Shown here piece by piece: positions 7,765 to 16,315 of a stretch of DNA of 64,000 bases. The notes under the pieces are model-generated. The model did no database searches. It was not told where the DNA came from and saw nothing but the letters and a program-made list of their open reading frames with translations. Both the position numbers and the translations under genes were made by a program. The stretch is from Paraburkholderia metrosideri (GTDB lineage Bacteria; Pseudomonadota; Gammaproteobacteria; Burkholderiales; Burkholderiaceae). Location of the stretch: NCBI RefSeq assembly GCF_904848625.1, contig NZ_CAJHCP010000019.1:1-64000 (forward strand), given 5' to 3'. Positions within the stretch are counted from its first letter, which is position 1; the number at the start of each line of letters is the position of its first letter.

Positions 7765-8436
7765 ATGTCCGATAGCAAAACCCTCAAGCCGACCCACCCA
7801 AGACGGGTGCGTGGTGCGCAGACTGCCGGGCCCCAGGCGCAGCAGAATCTGCTGCGGGCGGCGAGCGAATTGTTCTATCGCGAAGGGGTGCGCACGGTCG
7901 GCGTCGATGCGGTGGTCGAGCGGGCCGGCGTGAACAAAATGAGTTTGTACCGCCAGTTTTCATCGAAAGACGAATTGGTGATGGCGTATCTGGAGCAAAA
8001 GGACGAGCAGTTCTTCGGTTACGTCGAGAAGAGTTTCGCCCAACACCCGGGCGACCCCGCCAGGCAGCTTCAGCAGTACTTCGACGACCTCGCGAGGCGT
8101 GCGTCGGTTGAGGATTATCGCGGCTGTCCGTTTGTGAACGTGGCGGTGGAGTTTTCCGATCCTGAACATCCGGCGCGGCAGTTCGTGTTTCGCAACAAGC
8201 AGCGCCTGATGGCGCGGCTATTCGAGTTGACGACCGCCGCGGGCGCGGACGATCCGCAAGCGCTGGCTGATGCGCTGGGGTTGATGATCGAAGGGGTGTA
8301 CGCGGCCAGTCAGACCTATGGGCCCGGATGCGGTCCGATTCAGATCGCGCCGAAAGTCGCGGCGCAATTGATCGCAGCGGCCTGTGGCGAAACGCGTGGT
8401 GGAACGCGGGCAGCGGGAGTTACGTCGGTAAAATGA
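7765..8436 (+). CDS. TetR/AcrR family transcriptional regulator
   Basis: A 223-residue one-domain repressor. The N-terminal helix-turn-helix reads AASELFYREGVRTVGVDAVV, followed by AGVNKMSLYRQFSSKDELV, the canonical TetR recognition-helix region, at roughly residues 28-70. The C-terminal part is an all-helical ligand-binding and dimer domain with no recognisable ligand signature. An arginine-rich N-terminal tail precedes the HTH. It is divergent from the MFS gene, and dyads overlap its own promoter, so it most likely represses both genes until an effector binds. Confidence 0.9.
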   Translation: MSDSKTLKPTHPRRVRGAQTAGPQAQQNLLRAASELFYREGVRTVGVDAVVERAGVNKMSLYRQFSSKDELVMAYLEQKDEQFFGYVEKSFAQHPGDPARQLQQYFDDLARRASVEDYRGCPFVNVAVEFSDPEHPARQFVFRNKQRLMARLFELTTAAGADDPQALADALGLMIEGVYAASQTYGPGCGPIQIAPKVAAQLIAAACGETRGGTRAAGVTSVK

Positions 8437-8464
8437 CGTTTTTTCCCGAAGCGCTGCCCCTGCC

Positions 8465-9019
8465 ATGCCGTTGCCTTCTGAATCCCACGATGCCGTTATC
8501 GCCGCCACCCGTCACTGGCTGACCGAGGCCGTGATCGGACTGAATCTGTGTCCGTTTGCAAAGGCCGTGCATGTGAAGGGCCAGATTCGCTACGCCGTCA
8601 GCGACGCAGTAGACATGGAAGGCGTGTTGACCGATCTCGAAGCCGAGCTTCAGACGCTGGTCGCTGCCGATCCGGACGCCGTCGACACCACGCTGTTAAT
8701 CCTGCCGCGCACCCTCGGCGATTTCCTCGACTACAACGACTGTCTGTTTTTCGCCGATCGGATGATCAGGCAGCTTCGACTGGAAGGCGTCGTTCAGATC
8801 GCCAGCTTCCATCCGGCGTATCAATTCGAAGACGCCGAGCCGGACGACATTGAAAACTACACGAACCGCGCGCCCTATCCGATTCTGCATCTGCTGCGCG
8901 AAGACAGCATCGAGCGCGCGGTCGAGGCGTTCCCCGACGCGGAAGATATTTACGAACGCAATCAGGAAACGCTCCGGCGCATCGGCCTCGCCGGCTGGAA
9001 CGAGTTGATGAAACGCTGA
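8465..9019 (+). CDS. DUF1415 family protein
   Basis: A 184-residue soluble protein. The segment W-L--AVIGLNLCPFAKAV near residues 19-36, followed by LLILPRTLGDFLDYNDCLF and IASFHPAYQFED, matches my memory of the DUF1415 family. That family is widespread in proteobacteria and has no known function. The single conserved Cys in LCPF and the His in FHP could be functional, but this is inference. It follows tetR by 28 nt and may be co-transcribed with it. Its stop is one base from the convergent methyltransferase stop. Confidence 0.8.
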   Translation: MPLPSESHDAVIAATRHWLTEAVIGLNLCPFAKAVHVKGQIRYAVSDAVDMEGVLTDLEAELQTLVAADPDAVDTTLLILPRTLGDFLDYNDCLFFADRMIRQLRLEGVVQIASFHPAYQFEDAEPDDIENYTNRAPYPILHLLREDSIERAVEAFPDAEDIYERNQETLRRIGLAGWNELMKR

Positions 9020-9020
9020 C

Positions 9021-9875
9021 TCAGACGGCAGTCGCCTCGACAAAAAACCGCTCCCTCAACTCACCGATGCCGAGCGTCTCCATCACTTCATTGAGCCGTT
9101 CGGCCGGCCGGCGCCGCGGCAAATCCTTGTACTGCGCGATGATGAGTTCATTCTTCATCGAATGCTCCCAGCCCACCAGTTCAGTCACGCTGACCTGATA
9201 CCCGTGCGCCTCGAGTTGCAAACAGCGCAGCACATTCGTGATCTGGCTACCAAACTCCCGCGTATGCAGCGGATGCCGCCAGATCTCGGTCAACGCGTTC
9301 GCCAGCGACTTCTGCTTGTTCTGCCGCAGCACGCCCGCCACTTCCGCCTGACAACAGGGCACGACCACGATGTACTTCGCCTTCTTTTCGAGCGCGAAGC
9401 GGATGGCGTCGTCGGTGGCCGTGTTGCACGCGTGCAATGCGGTCACGATGTCGATTTCCGCGGGCAAGCGAGTCGACGTGATCGACTCCGCCACCGACAG
9501 ATTCAGAAACGACATCCCGCTGAATCCGAGCCGTGCGGCCAATTCTTCGGACTTCGTAACGAGGTCTTCGCGCGTTTCAATGCCGTAAATGTGCGAAGCC
9601 CCACCTGCAGCGTCCTGAAACTCCTTGAAGAAAAGATCGTAGAGGATAAAACCTAGGTATGACTTACCCGCGCCGTGATCGACGAGGGTCAGATTGCCCT
9701 GCTCGTCCTTGAGGTCTTTGAGCAACGGCTCGATGAACTGGAACAGGTGATAGACCTGTTTCAGCTTGCGGCGGCTGTCCTGGTTCATCTTGCCGTCGCG
9801 CGTGAGGATGTGGAGTTCCTTCAGGAGTTCGACGGACTGGTTTGGGCGGATTTCGTGGGTTTTGCTGGACATCAT
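9021..9875 (-). CDS. SAM-dependent methyltransferase, METTL25-like fold group
   Basis: A 284-residue putative methyltransferase. Motif I is LVDHGAGKSYLGFIL near residues 63-77; motif II is an acidic IYGIETRED. The block DIVTALHACNTATDDAIRFAL and the later VVVPCCQAEV resemble the methyltransferase group that includes METTL25 and GSTCD homologues. The substrate is unknown; the Cys-Cys-Gln motif is typical of that group. Two adjacent ATGs (9875 and 9872) are possible starts. No partner gene is adjacent; it converges on the DUF1415 gene. Confidence 0.7.
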   Translation of the reverse strand: MMSSKTHEIRPNQSVELLKELHILTRDGKMNQDSRRKLKQVYHLFQFIEPLLKDLKDEQGNLTLVDHGAGKSYLGFILYDLFFKEFQDAAGGASHIYGIETREDLVTKSEELAARLGFSGMSFLNLSVAESITSTRLPAEIDIVTALHACNTATDDAIRFALEKKAKYIVVVPCCQAEVAGVLRQNKQKSLANALTEIWRHPLHTREFGSQITNVLRCLQLEAHGYQVSVTELVGWEHSMKNELIIAQYKDLPRRRPAERLNEVMETLGIGELRERFFVEATAV

Positions 9876-10257
9876 GGGGGACCGCCATCAATTGCAGTAC
9901 GAACGTGCGACAGATGACGGATAAAGGGGAAAGTTGCTGTCAGTTTACCCAAAGTGCGGCGAGCTTACCGAATGAGCCGCGCAGATCATGCAAGAAATGC
10001 CGTCAACCTGGAACACTTCCTGCTCGATTGGCGATAGGCGGGCGTTTCGGGGGAGTAGCTGAAGATAGCTTGCGCAGCGGCGACGCCAGTTTGCGCAAGC
10101 CATGTCGCCGATAACAAAAGGCTAGCGGCCGTGACATGTTCACGCGAACCGGATGCATGTGGGGAGGGCGGTCCAGGAACACGGGCCGAACGTTACGTAA
10201 CCAGCAGCGCGCCGAGACACCAACCGGACGCGCGCTCGGATGATAGAAGAGGCGGCA
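9876..10257. other. Non-coding stretch, nothing recognised
   Basis: This 382-bp gap separates the divergent methyltransferase and the small gene at 10258. It must contain promoters for both, but I see no convincing -10/-35 pair, repeat, RNA gene or coding frame with a ribosome site. Confidence 0.4.
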
Positions 10258-10578
10258 ATGGATACGGTACCCAACGGAAACGTAGAACAGAAGTTTCAGG
10301 AAATGCTGGCGAAGCTCACGGCGACGCCTGCCTGGTCGGAGAAGCAGCAACTCGAACTGGAGATGGCGCGCGACATCTCCACTGAAATGCTCCGGCTGGC
10401 GGAAGTCATGCGCGATGGCAGCGTCGATATGGAAACCTGCCTGACCATGCTCAAGTACGCGAAAGTGCTCGATTTCGTCATGACGACGCTCGCATCCAGA
10501 CGCGATATCAAGCCGCAAACGCTGCGGGTCATTTTCAAGCTGGCCGGGTTGAAGGTGGATGAGGCCTACCCCGGTTAG
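10258..10578 (+). CDS. Small hypothetical protein, helical
   Basis: A 106-residue protein that I do not recognise. It is charged and predicted almost wholly helical, with stretches such as EKQQLELEMARDISTEML and TCLTMLKYAKVLDFVMTTL that look like amphipathic helices able to pair with a partner. It has no signal peptide or cysteine cluster. The ATG at 10258 is preceded by AGAGG, so it is preferred to the ATG at 10240. It is isolated, with non-coding stretches of about 400 bp on both sides, and may be a small regulatory or secretion-related protein. No function is assigned. Confidence 0.6.
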   Translation: MDTVPNGNVEQKFQEMLAKLTATPAWSEKQQLELEMARDISTEMLRLAEVMRDGSVDMETCLTMLKYAKVLDFVMTTLASRRDIKPQTLRVIFKLAGLKVDEAYPG

Positions 10579-11009
10579 TAAGTGGCTAGCTGGCCGATGC
10601 GGATAAAGATAGAACGGCGATAACGCCGCGATTTGCAAAGGTGGCCAAGTGCCGCTGGCGTGGGTCGCGGCGTTGTCTTGTCTGGCGACCGGAGAGAGTC
10701 GGTGCCGTCTGGAGCACACGGCGTTCAGTGAAGGTCGCATCGCGTGCGCAGGTTGACGCGTTGTACTGGGCCACGGCAATCGCGGCGGAAGCCTCGGCAC
10801 ACGTCAAGTGACGGTTCTGCCTGCGCCGTGGGTGATGAAAGGGCGAGCCGCGCAGCCAGGCACGAATTCGAGGTCGACTCGTGGCAGCGCGCCGACCTCC
10901 CGCGGTGTTTGCCCTGCGCTGTCCGCAGTGTGAAAATAACGCCCTTCGCGCTGCCCGATCGTACGATCCCGCCAACGCGCCGCCTCTTCCGCTTACCTCG
11001 CAGGTCCGC
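10579..11009. other. Non-coding stretch, nothing recognised
   Basis: A 431-bp gap between the small hypothetical gene and the flavoprotein gene. There is a short CGGCG-ATAA-CGCCG hairpin near 10615-10630 without a T-tract. The frames crossing it are Arg-rich translations typical of non-coding high-GC DNA. The promoter of the flavoprotein gene should lie here but is not obvious. Confidence 0.4.
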
Positions 11010-12284
11010 ATGTCATCCTCCTTAGATTCCGTCCGTGTCGCCGTGATAGGCGGCGGCCCCGCCGGCTTGATGGCAGCCGAGGCGCTGGCTCAACAACGCG
11101 TACAGGTCGACGTCTATGACGCGATGCCGTCTGTCGGCCGCAAATTTCTGATGGCGGGCAAAGGCGGGATGAACATCACGCATTCGGAACCGCTGGACCC
11201 TTTTCTCGGCCGCTATGGCGCGCGTCGGGCGCAGATCGCGCCGTTGCTGGACGCGTTCGGGCCGGACGCGTTGCGGGCCTGGTTGCAGGGGCTGGGCGTC
11301 GAGACGTTCGTCGGCAGCTCCGGGCGCGTTTTTCCCGCCGATATGAAGGCGGCACCGATGCTGCGGGCCTGGTTGCATCGGTTGAGAGAAACGGGGGTGC
11401 GGTTTCATATGCGGCACAAGTGGAGCGGCTGGGCGTCGCCCTCTTCCGGCGACGCCGCCACGCACGCCCTCACGTTCGAGACACCGGAAGGCGAACAAAC
11501 CGTGACTTGCGATGCCGTGGTGTTCGCGCTTGGCGGTGCAAGCTGGCCGCGCCTCGGATCGGACGCCGCCTGGGTCCCGCTGATGGCCTCGCGCGACCTG
11601 CCGGTCACGCCGTTGCGCCCCGCGAACTGCGGCTTCGACGCGGACTGGAGCCCTTATCTGCGCGAGCGTTTCGCAGGCGAGCCGGTCAAGCCAGTGGCGA
11701 TCACCGTCACCGACGTGGACAAAAAAGTCCACAATCGACAAGGTGAAATACTTTTGACCGAAACCGGCCTCGAAGGGAGCCTGATTTACGCGATGTCGGC
11801 GCTCATTCGGGAGCGAATTCTCGCCGACGGCGAGGTCACCATCGCGCTGGACCTGGCGCCAGGCTTGACGCTCGAGCGCGTGATCGCGGAAGTGACACGG
11901 CCACGCGGCTCACGTTCGATGTCGAGTCATCTGCACGGTCGAATCGGAATTGGCGGGGTAAAGCTGGCGTTGCTGCACGAGATTTTGTCGAAGGAGGCTT
12001 TCGCCGATGCGGACGGCCTAGCGCACGCGATCAAGGCGCTGCCGGTGAGGCTCGTGCGCGCGCGACCCATCGCCGAGGCAATCAGCACGGCGGGCGGTAT
12101 TCCGTTTGAGGCGCTGGATAAAACATTGATGATCGAGCGTCTGCCCGGCGTGTTTTGCGCGGGAGAAATGCTCGATTGGGAAGCGCCAACTGGCGGCTAT
12201 CTGTTGACGGCGTGTTTTGCCAGCGGGCTGGTGGCTGGAAGAGCGGCGGTCGATTATCTGACAGCGCGCGGCGCGTCGGTGTGA
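11010..12284 (+). CDS. HI0933-like NAD(P)/FAD-dependent oxidoreductase
   Basis: A 424-residue flavoprotein. The N-terminal dinucleotide-binding motif VAVIGGGPAGLMAAEAL is followed by GRKFLMAGKGGMNITHSE, diagnostic of the HI0933/YhiN (BaiN-like) family and its TIGR03862-type subgroup of putative aminoacetone oxidases. The C-terminal FAD-contacting part reads GVFCAGEMLDWEAPTGGYLLTACFASG. The true reaction is not established. The start at 11010 was chosen because family members begin a few residues before the glycine motif; the ribosome site (CAGG) is weak and an in-frame ATG exists at 10881. Codons 236-246 carry one copy of a 33-bp repeat. Confidence 0.85.
   Translation: MSSSLDSVRVAVIGGGPAGLMAAEALAQQRVQVDVYDAMPSVGRKFLMAGKGGMNITHSEPLDPFLGRYGARRAQIAPLLDAFGPDALRAWLQGLGVETFVGSSGRVFPADMKAAPMLRAWLHRLRETGVRFHMRHKWSGWASPSSGDAATHALTFETPEGEQTVTCDAVVFALGGASWPRLGSDAAWVPLMASRDLPVTPLRPANCGFDADWSPYLRERFAGEPVKPVAITVTDVDKKVHNRQGEILLTETGLEGSLIYAMSALIRERILADGEVTIALDLAPGLTLERVIAEVTRPRGSRSMSSHLHGRIGIGGVKLALLHEILSKEAFADADGLAHAIKALPVRLVRARPIAEAISTAGGIPFEALDKTLMIERLPGVFCAGEMLDWEAPTGGYLLTACFASGLVAGRAAVDYLTARGASV
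11715..11747 (+). repeat. 33-bp repeat, copy 1 (inside the flavoprotein gene)
   Basis: This segment encodes VDKKVHNRQGE in the flavoprotein. It begins with a hairpin, GTGGAC-AAAAAA-GTCCAC. It matches bases 13833-13865 at 31 of 33 positions on the same strand. One difference is silent and the other changes Val to Ile in the coding frame. Confidence 0.75.
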
Positions 12285-12520
12285 TGCGACAGCGGGCAGC
12301 GTTGCAACGTGGCCGCGTGCTCGGCATCCGGCACACGTAAAGTGTAAAGCGACAGTTGCCGCTTCGCCACTGACTCGTCGCCTTGTCCGCGAACTCTTTT
12401 GGTCAGCTGCGCCACTTTTGCACGAAGCCGAAAACACGCGACGCTCCAATGCAAAAAGCCACCGACAAGCGCTGACGAATCAACGCCGCGCTCACCGTCG
12501 GTCGCTCACCGCATTAGCCC

Positions 12521-13645
12521 TTACCGCGGCTTCAACCGCCACAACGACGTCACTTCAGCCACCCGCGCTTTGTGCAGCGCATCGGTTTCATCGGTCGACT
12601 TTGGGTGTCGCGGACGAATGTCCTCACGTCCTACTACGGTAAGTCCGGCCTTCTCGATAGCGGCCAGCAACCACTCCCGTGTCCGCAAACCGAGATGCTC
12701 GGCGAAATCCGACAGGATCAGCCAGCCCTCGCCGCCTGGCGACAGATGCTCGGCGAGACCGTCCAGGAAGCCGAGCAACATGCGACTTTCCGGATCGTAG
12801 ATCGCATATTCGACAGGCGACGCGGGGCGAGCCGGCACCCACGGCGGATTGCACACCACCAGCGGCGCACGCCCTTCCGGAAACAGATCCGCCTTCACGA
12901 TCTCGACTTGCTGACCGTAGCCGAGACGTGTGAGGTTTTCGCGTGCGCAGGTAAGCGCTCGCGGATCCTGATCTGTCGCAACGATTTTCTTCACGCCGCG
13001 TTTGGCCAGCAGCGCCGCCAGCACGCCAGTGCCCGTGCCGATATCGAACGCCTTATTCAGCGATGGCAGCGGCGTGCGCGCGACCAGATCCACATACTCG
13101 CCCCGCACCGGCGAAAACACCCCGTAGTGCGGATGAATCCGCTCTTCAAGCGCGGGAATCTCGACGCCCTTCTTGCGCCACTCATGCGCGCCGATCAAGC
13201 CCAGCAGTTCACGCAGCGATACGACCGAGGCTTCGTCGCCGGACGGTCCATAGGTTTCGATACAGGCTTGAGCTACCTCCGGCGCACGACGCAGCGGAAT
13301 GCCGTACGCGGCATCGAGCGGAATCAGGATCATGCCGAGCGTACGCGCGCGTTGCGACTGCGCCTGACGATGCAGGTTAAACGCGTCGATCGGCGTCTCG
13401 CCCAGCTTGCGTGGTTTGCGCTCCAGCCGGCGAGTGACCGCCTGCAACAGCTGACGGGCGTTCTGAAAATCGCCGTTCCACAGCAGCGCCGTGCCTTCGC
13501 AGGCGAGACGGTAGGCCGAGTCGGCCGTGGTCCGGTCATCGGCAACGATGACGCGCCTGGGCGGCGGCACGGCCGCTTCGGAACGCCAACGCGCGGAACG
13601 GGGGCCGTCGGCTTCGGGCCAGGTAATGAGTGCAGGGCTGGTCAT
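12521..13645 (-). CDS. Class I SAM-dependent methyltransferase (NPPW motif)
   Basis: A 374-residue methyltransferase of the small-domain (MTS) class. SAM motif I is AFDIGTGTGVLAALLAKRGVKKIVATD around residues 195-220. The catalytic motif IV is VVCNPPWVPA, the N/D-P-P-Y/W/F signature of enzymes that methylate a planar nitrogen (nucleic acid bases or glutamine in proteins). The N-terminal 150 residues are a separate helical domain of unknown role. The target cannot be assigned; it resembles HemK/RsmC-type enzymes only in the catalytic domain. No strong ribosome site precedes the ATG at 13645. It is transcribed alone. Confidence 0.82.
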   Translation of the reverse strand: MTSPALITWPEADGPRSARWRSEAAVPPPRRVIVADDRTTADSAYRLACEGTALLWNGDFQNARQLLQAVTRRLERKPRKLGETPIDAFNLHRQAQSQRARTLGMILIPLDAAYGIPLRRAPEVAQACIETYGPSGDEASVVSLRELLGLIGAHEWRKKGVEIPALEERIHPHYGVFSPVRGEYVDLVARTPLPSLNKAFDIGTGTGVLAALLAKRGVKKIVATDQDPRALTCARENLTRLGYGQQVEIVKADLFPEGRAPLVVCNPPWVPARPASPVEYAIYDPESRMLLGFLDGLAEHLSPGGEGWLILSDFAEHLGLRTREWLLAAIEKAGLTVVGREDIRPRHPKSTDETDALHKARVAEVTSLWRLKPR

Positions 13646-14100
13646 GATGAGGTGGGATCGGTGTTGCGGAAGTGACGCAATGAGACGTTGCGTCGTCGGG
13701 GGCGTTGCCCGCCGGACGGAGTACTGGGTAGCAATGCTGACTGACGCCCGAATAGTACCTCTGTCGCGCGGATTCGCGGTGCGCTATTCGCCGCCCGGGG
13801 CGGCTAAAGGTAAGCATCAAAACACGTCGAATGTAGACAAAAAAATCCACAATCGACAAGGTGAATGAGATATGGTGATTTTCGGCCGTTATCCGGCTCA
13901 CCGGTGAGTGCGAGGTTGGGCGCTTTTGCGCTGTCCTCGGGCGCGCTTTAGAAAGCCGGAAAGCGAAGCCCAGCAAGCCATACACGGGTTTCGGCGAGCG
14001 TCGCGGACGCATAAAAAAAGCGACGGGTCATCCCGCCAACGCAACATCGCGTCCAGCTCAATTCCGCCTCAGCCGACCTGAATGCCAACCCACGCGCCCA
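13646..14100. other. Non-coding stretch holding the second repeat copy
   Basis: About 500 bp lie between the methyltransferase start and the tRNA-Thr gene. They contain repeat copy 2 at 13833-13865 and the tRNA terminator at the right end. No credible coding frame with a ribosome site was found. The promoter of the methyltransferase gene presumably lies in the left part. Confidence 0.4.
13833..13865 (+). repeat. 33-bp repeat, copy 2 (intergenic)
   Basis: This intergenic copy matches 11715-11747 at 31 of 33 positions. It can still be translated as VDKKIHNRQGE, then reaches a TGA two bases later. Flanking sequence does not match the first copy. The hairpin of copy 1 is weakened here, because both mismatches fall in its arms. 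Confidence 0.75.
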
Positions 14101-14140
14101 ATAAAAAACGGGGTTTCTGAATGAACAGAAACCCCGTTTC
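14101..14140 (-). terminator. Rho-independent terminator of tRNA-Thr
   Basis: The 12-bp perfect stem ACGGGGTTTCTG (14108-14119) and CAGAAACCCCGT (14126-14137) has loop AATGAA. On the minus strand it is followed by TTTTTTAT. It lies 10 nt beyond the CCA end of the tRNA gene. Confidence 0.9.
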
Positions 14141-14147
14141 GTACAAC

Positions 14148-14223
14148 TGGTGCCGGCTGCAGGACTCGAACCCGCCACCTCATGATTACAAGTCAAGCGC
14201 TCTACCTGATGAGCTAAGCCGGC
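14148..14223 (-). tRNA. tRNA-Thr, anticodon TGT
   Basis: On the minus strand this is a 76-nt cloverleaf. The acceptor GCCGGCT pairs with AGCCGGC, the D-arm is GCTC/GAGC, the anticodon loop CTTGTAA carries TGT at the anticodon position, and the T-arm is GCGGG TTCGAGT CCTGC. The discriminator A is followed by an encoded CCA. The anticodon stem CTTGA/TCATG has a T-T mismatch at its second pair. It reads ACA and other ACN codons. It lies 20 nt downstream of sspB on the same strand and is followed by a strong terminator. Confidence 0.95.
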
Positions 14224-14242
14224 ATGAGGCCGTGATTCTACT

Positions 14243-14764
14243 TCATTTCACGATCTTAAGGCGAGCCCTTCCGCCACCTTTTGTTCCATCGTCGTCAGGT
14301 TGCGGATTGTCGGTCGCGGATTCTGCCTTCGCAGCCGCCAGATCGGCCGACGGCGAAGTTTCGACCGCGCGCGGTGCAGCCGGTGCCGGAGCCTGATCGG
14401 CTTCGTCAGCGGGGACTGCGTCGGCGCCCGAATCCTGCGCCTCGCCGCCTGCCGACTCAACCGGGAACGCCATGCCCTGGCCGTTCTCGCGTGCGTAGAT
14501 CGCGAGAATATTTGCGATCGGCACTTCGATCTTGTGCGACTTGCCGGAGAAGCGCGCGCTGAACTCGATCCACTCGTTGCCCATCTGCAACTGGCTGGTG
14601 GCCTCGAAGCTGATGTTCAACACGATTTCGTTGTCGCGCACGAACTGACGCGGTACGCGCGTCTGGTTGTCGACCCGAACGGCGATATGCGGCGTGTAGC
14701 CGTTATCCGTGCACCACTCGTAAAGCGCACGCAACAGATAAGGCTTGGTGGAAATCTCTTGCAT
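14243..14764 (-). CDS. sspB: ClpXP protease specificity-enhancing factor SspB
   Basis: A 173-residue adaptor that binds the ssrA degradation tag and delivers stalled-ribosome products to ClpXP in the cytoplasm. The N-terminal substrate-binding domain (about 1-110) carries KPYLLRALYEWCTDNGYTPHI and NISFEATSQLQMGNEWIEFSARF, both strongly conserved. A long Ala/Pro/Glu-rich flexible linker follows, ending in the short ClpX-binding motif RLKIVK at the extreme C-terminus. The linker is longer than in some relatives. It lies downstream of sspA on the same strand with a 66-nt gap. Confidence 0.95.
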   Translation of the reverse strand: MQEISTKPYLLRALYEWCTDNGYTPHIAVRVDNQTRVPRQFVRDNEIVLNISFEATSQLQMGNEWIEFSARFSGKSHKIEVPIANILAIYARENGQGMAFPVESAGGEAQDSGADAVPADEADQAPAPAAPRAVETSPSADLAAAKAESATDNPQPDDDGTKGGGRARLKIVK

Positions 14765-14830
14765 CTACAGTCCTCTTACCGGGCGCGGGCCCGCGCAGTC
14801 CATGCGCGGCGCCCTCGCCCCAAGCCAAAC

Positions 14831-15442
14831 TCAACGACGCATCACCTTTTCCGAAGGCGTCAGCGCTTCGATATAAGCCGGGCGGCTGAAAATGCGCTCG
14901 GCGTACTTCATCAGCGGGGCGGCGTTCTTCGACAGTTCGATGCCGTAGTGATCCAGACGCCACAGCAGCGGAGCGATCGCGACGTCGAGCATCGAGAACT
15001 CTTCGCCGAGCATGTACTTGTTCTTCAGGAAGATCGGCGCGAGCTGCGTCAGGCGATCGCGGATCGCGAGACGGGCTTTCTCGTGATTCTTCTCGGCAGC
15101 CTTGCCCTTTTCGTTTTCGAGCGTGCCGACGTGAACGAACAGTTCCTTTTCGAAGTTCAGCAGGAACAGGCGGGCGCGGGCGCGCTGAACCGGGTCGGCC
15201 GGCATCAGTTGCGGGTGCGGGAAGCGCTCGTCGATGTATTCGTTGATGATGTTCGATTCGTACAGAATCAGGTCCCGTTCGACGAGAATCGGCACCTGAC
15301 CGTACGGATTCATCACAGCGATGTCTTCCGGCTTGTTAAACAGGTCGACGTCGCGGATCTCGAAGTCCATGCCCTTTTCGAACAACACCAGCCGGCAGCG
15401 CTGGGAGAACGGGCAAGTAGTGCCGGAATACAGAACCATCAT
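14831..15442 (-). CDS. sspA: Stringent starvation protein A (GST-fold RNA polymerase-associated protein)
   Basis: A 203-residue glutathione S-transferase-like protein. The thioredoxin-fold N-terminus MVLYSGTTCPFSQRCRLVLFEKGMDFE and the NPYGQVPILVERDLILYESNII block identify SspA, which binds RNA polymerase holoenzyme and affects stationary-phase and acid-stress transcription. The C-terminal helical domain has LGEEFSMLDVAIAPLLWRLDHYGI. Two adjacent ATGs (15442, 15439) are possible starts. The order pet genes-sspA-sspB on the same strand is conserved in beta-proteobacteria, so this may be one operon. Confidence 0.95.
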   Translation of the reverse strand: MMVLYSGTTCPFSQRCRLVLFEKGMDFEIRDVDLFNKPEDIAVMNPYGQVPILVERDLILYESNIINEYIDERFPHPQLMPADPVQRARARLFLLNFEKELFVHVGTLENEKGKAAEKNHEKARLAIRDRLTQLAPIFLKNKYMLGEEFSMLDVAIAPLLWRLDHYGIELSKNAAPLMKYAERIFSRPAYIEALTPSEKVMRR

Positions 15443-15537
15443 ATTTACGTTTCCTCAAAAAGCTGAAAGGCCAGCGCGCGGAAAAACCGTTCAGCAGGTT
15501 CTTCCTGGCGCCGGCCCCACGCCGGGTGACGGCGTGA

Positions 15538-16293
15538 TTATTTGATATGTTTCCAGTACGCGGCGTTCAGTCGCCAGGCGAAAAAGCTCAGGATACCGAG
15601 GAACATCAGCACCCACACGCCAAGTTGCTTGCGGGTGTGCTGGGTCGGTTCGGACATCCATGACAGGTACGACACGAGGTCGGCCACAGCAGAATCATAA
15701 TCTACCGGCGACATGGTCCCCGGAGTGAGCTGCTGGAAGCCGACGAATTTGTGTACCGTTTCGCCGGTTTTTTCATCGGTTTCATCGCCGAATTTCGCCG
15801 CGCGCTGCCCCTGAAGCTGCCACAACACGTGAGGCATGCTCACGTTCTCATACACAAGATTGTTCCAGCCGGTTGGCCGGGTATTGTCGCGATAAAAGCT
15901 GCGCAGATACGTGTACAGCCAGTCTTTGCCGCGCGCCCGCGCTTCCACCGACAAATCCGGCGGCGCTGCGCCGAACCACGCTTTAGCGTCTTCCGGGCGC
16001 ATCGCGATCGTCATCGTGTTGCCGATCTTGTCGCTGGTGAACAGCAGGTTCGACTGAATTTCGGCCGGCGTAATGCCAAGGTCGGTCAGCCTGCTGTAGC
16101 GCATCAGGCTCGCGCTGTGACAATTCAGGCAGTAGTTTACAAACAATTGCGCGCCGTGCTGCAAAGAAGCGAAATTGTCCGCGTTATCCGGCGCGCGGTC
16201 GAGAGGGAAATTCTCGTCCGCGTAGGCCGGGGCAGCCAGCAACGCGAGCAGTGTCGCGCCTATCAGCGCGCACGTCGAAAGCAGTTTTTTCAT
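15538..16293 (-). CDS. petC: Cytochrome c1, ubiquinol-cytochrome c reductase
   Basis: A 251-residue haem-c subunit of the bc1 complex, carrying electrons from the Rieske protein to soluble cytochrome c in the periplasm. It has a signal peptide (about 1-25, ending APAYA), the haem-binding CLNCH (C55, C58, H59), a methionine-bearing TMTIAMRPEDA as likely axial ligand region, and a C-terminal membrane anchor near residues 220-245. The start at 16293 is chosen because AGGAG precedes it and the signal peptide begins there; the frame upstream runs into petB. It is the last gene of petABC. Confidence 0.95.
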   Translation of the reverse strand: MKKLLSTCALIGATLLALLAAPAYADENFPLDRAPDNADNFASLQHGAQLFVNYCLNCHSASLMRYSRLTDLGITPAEIQSNLLFTSDKIGNTMTIAMRPEDAKAWFGAAPPDLSVEARARGKDWLYTYLRSFYRDNTRPTGWNNLVYENVSMPHVLWQLQGQRAAKFGDETDEKTGETVHKFVGFQQLTPGTMSPVDYDSAVADLVSYLSWMSEPTQHTRKQLGVWVLMFLGILSFFAWRLNAAYWKHIK

Positions 16294-16315
16294 TTCGTGT
16301 TCTCCTGGCTTGCGA

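Noticed and set aside
13833-13865. A DnaA box inside repeat copy 2
   Set aside because: AAATCCACA differs from TTATCCACA at two bases, stands alone, and no replication gene is nearby.
13527-13868. Plus-strand frame of 113 codons that ends with the second repeat copy
   Set aside because: It overlaps the methyltransferase gene start in antisense and has no ribosome site or domain; the repeat is real but the protein is probably not.
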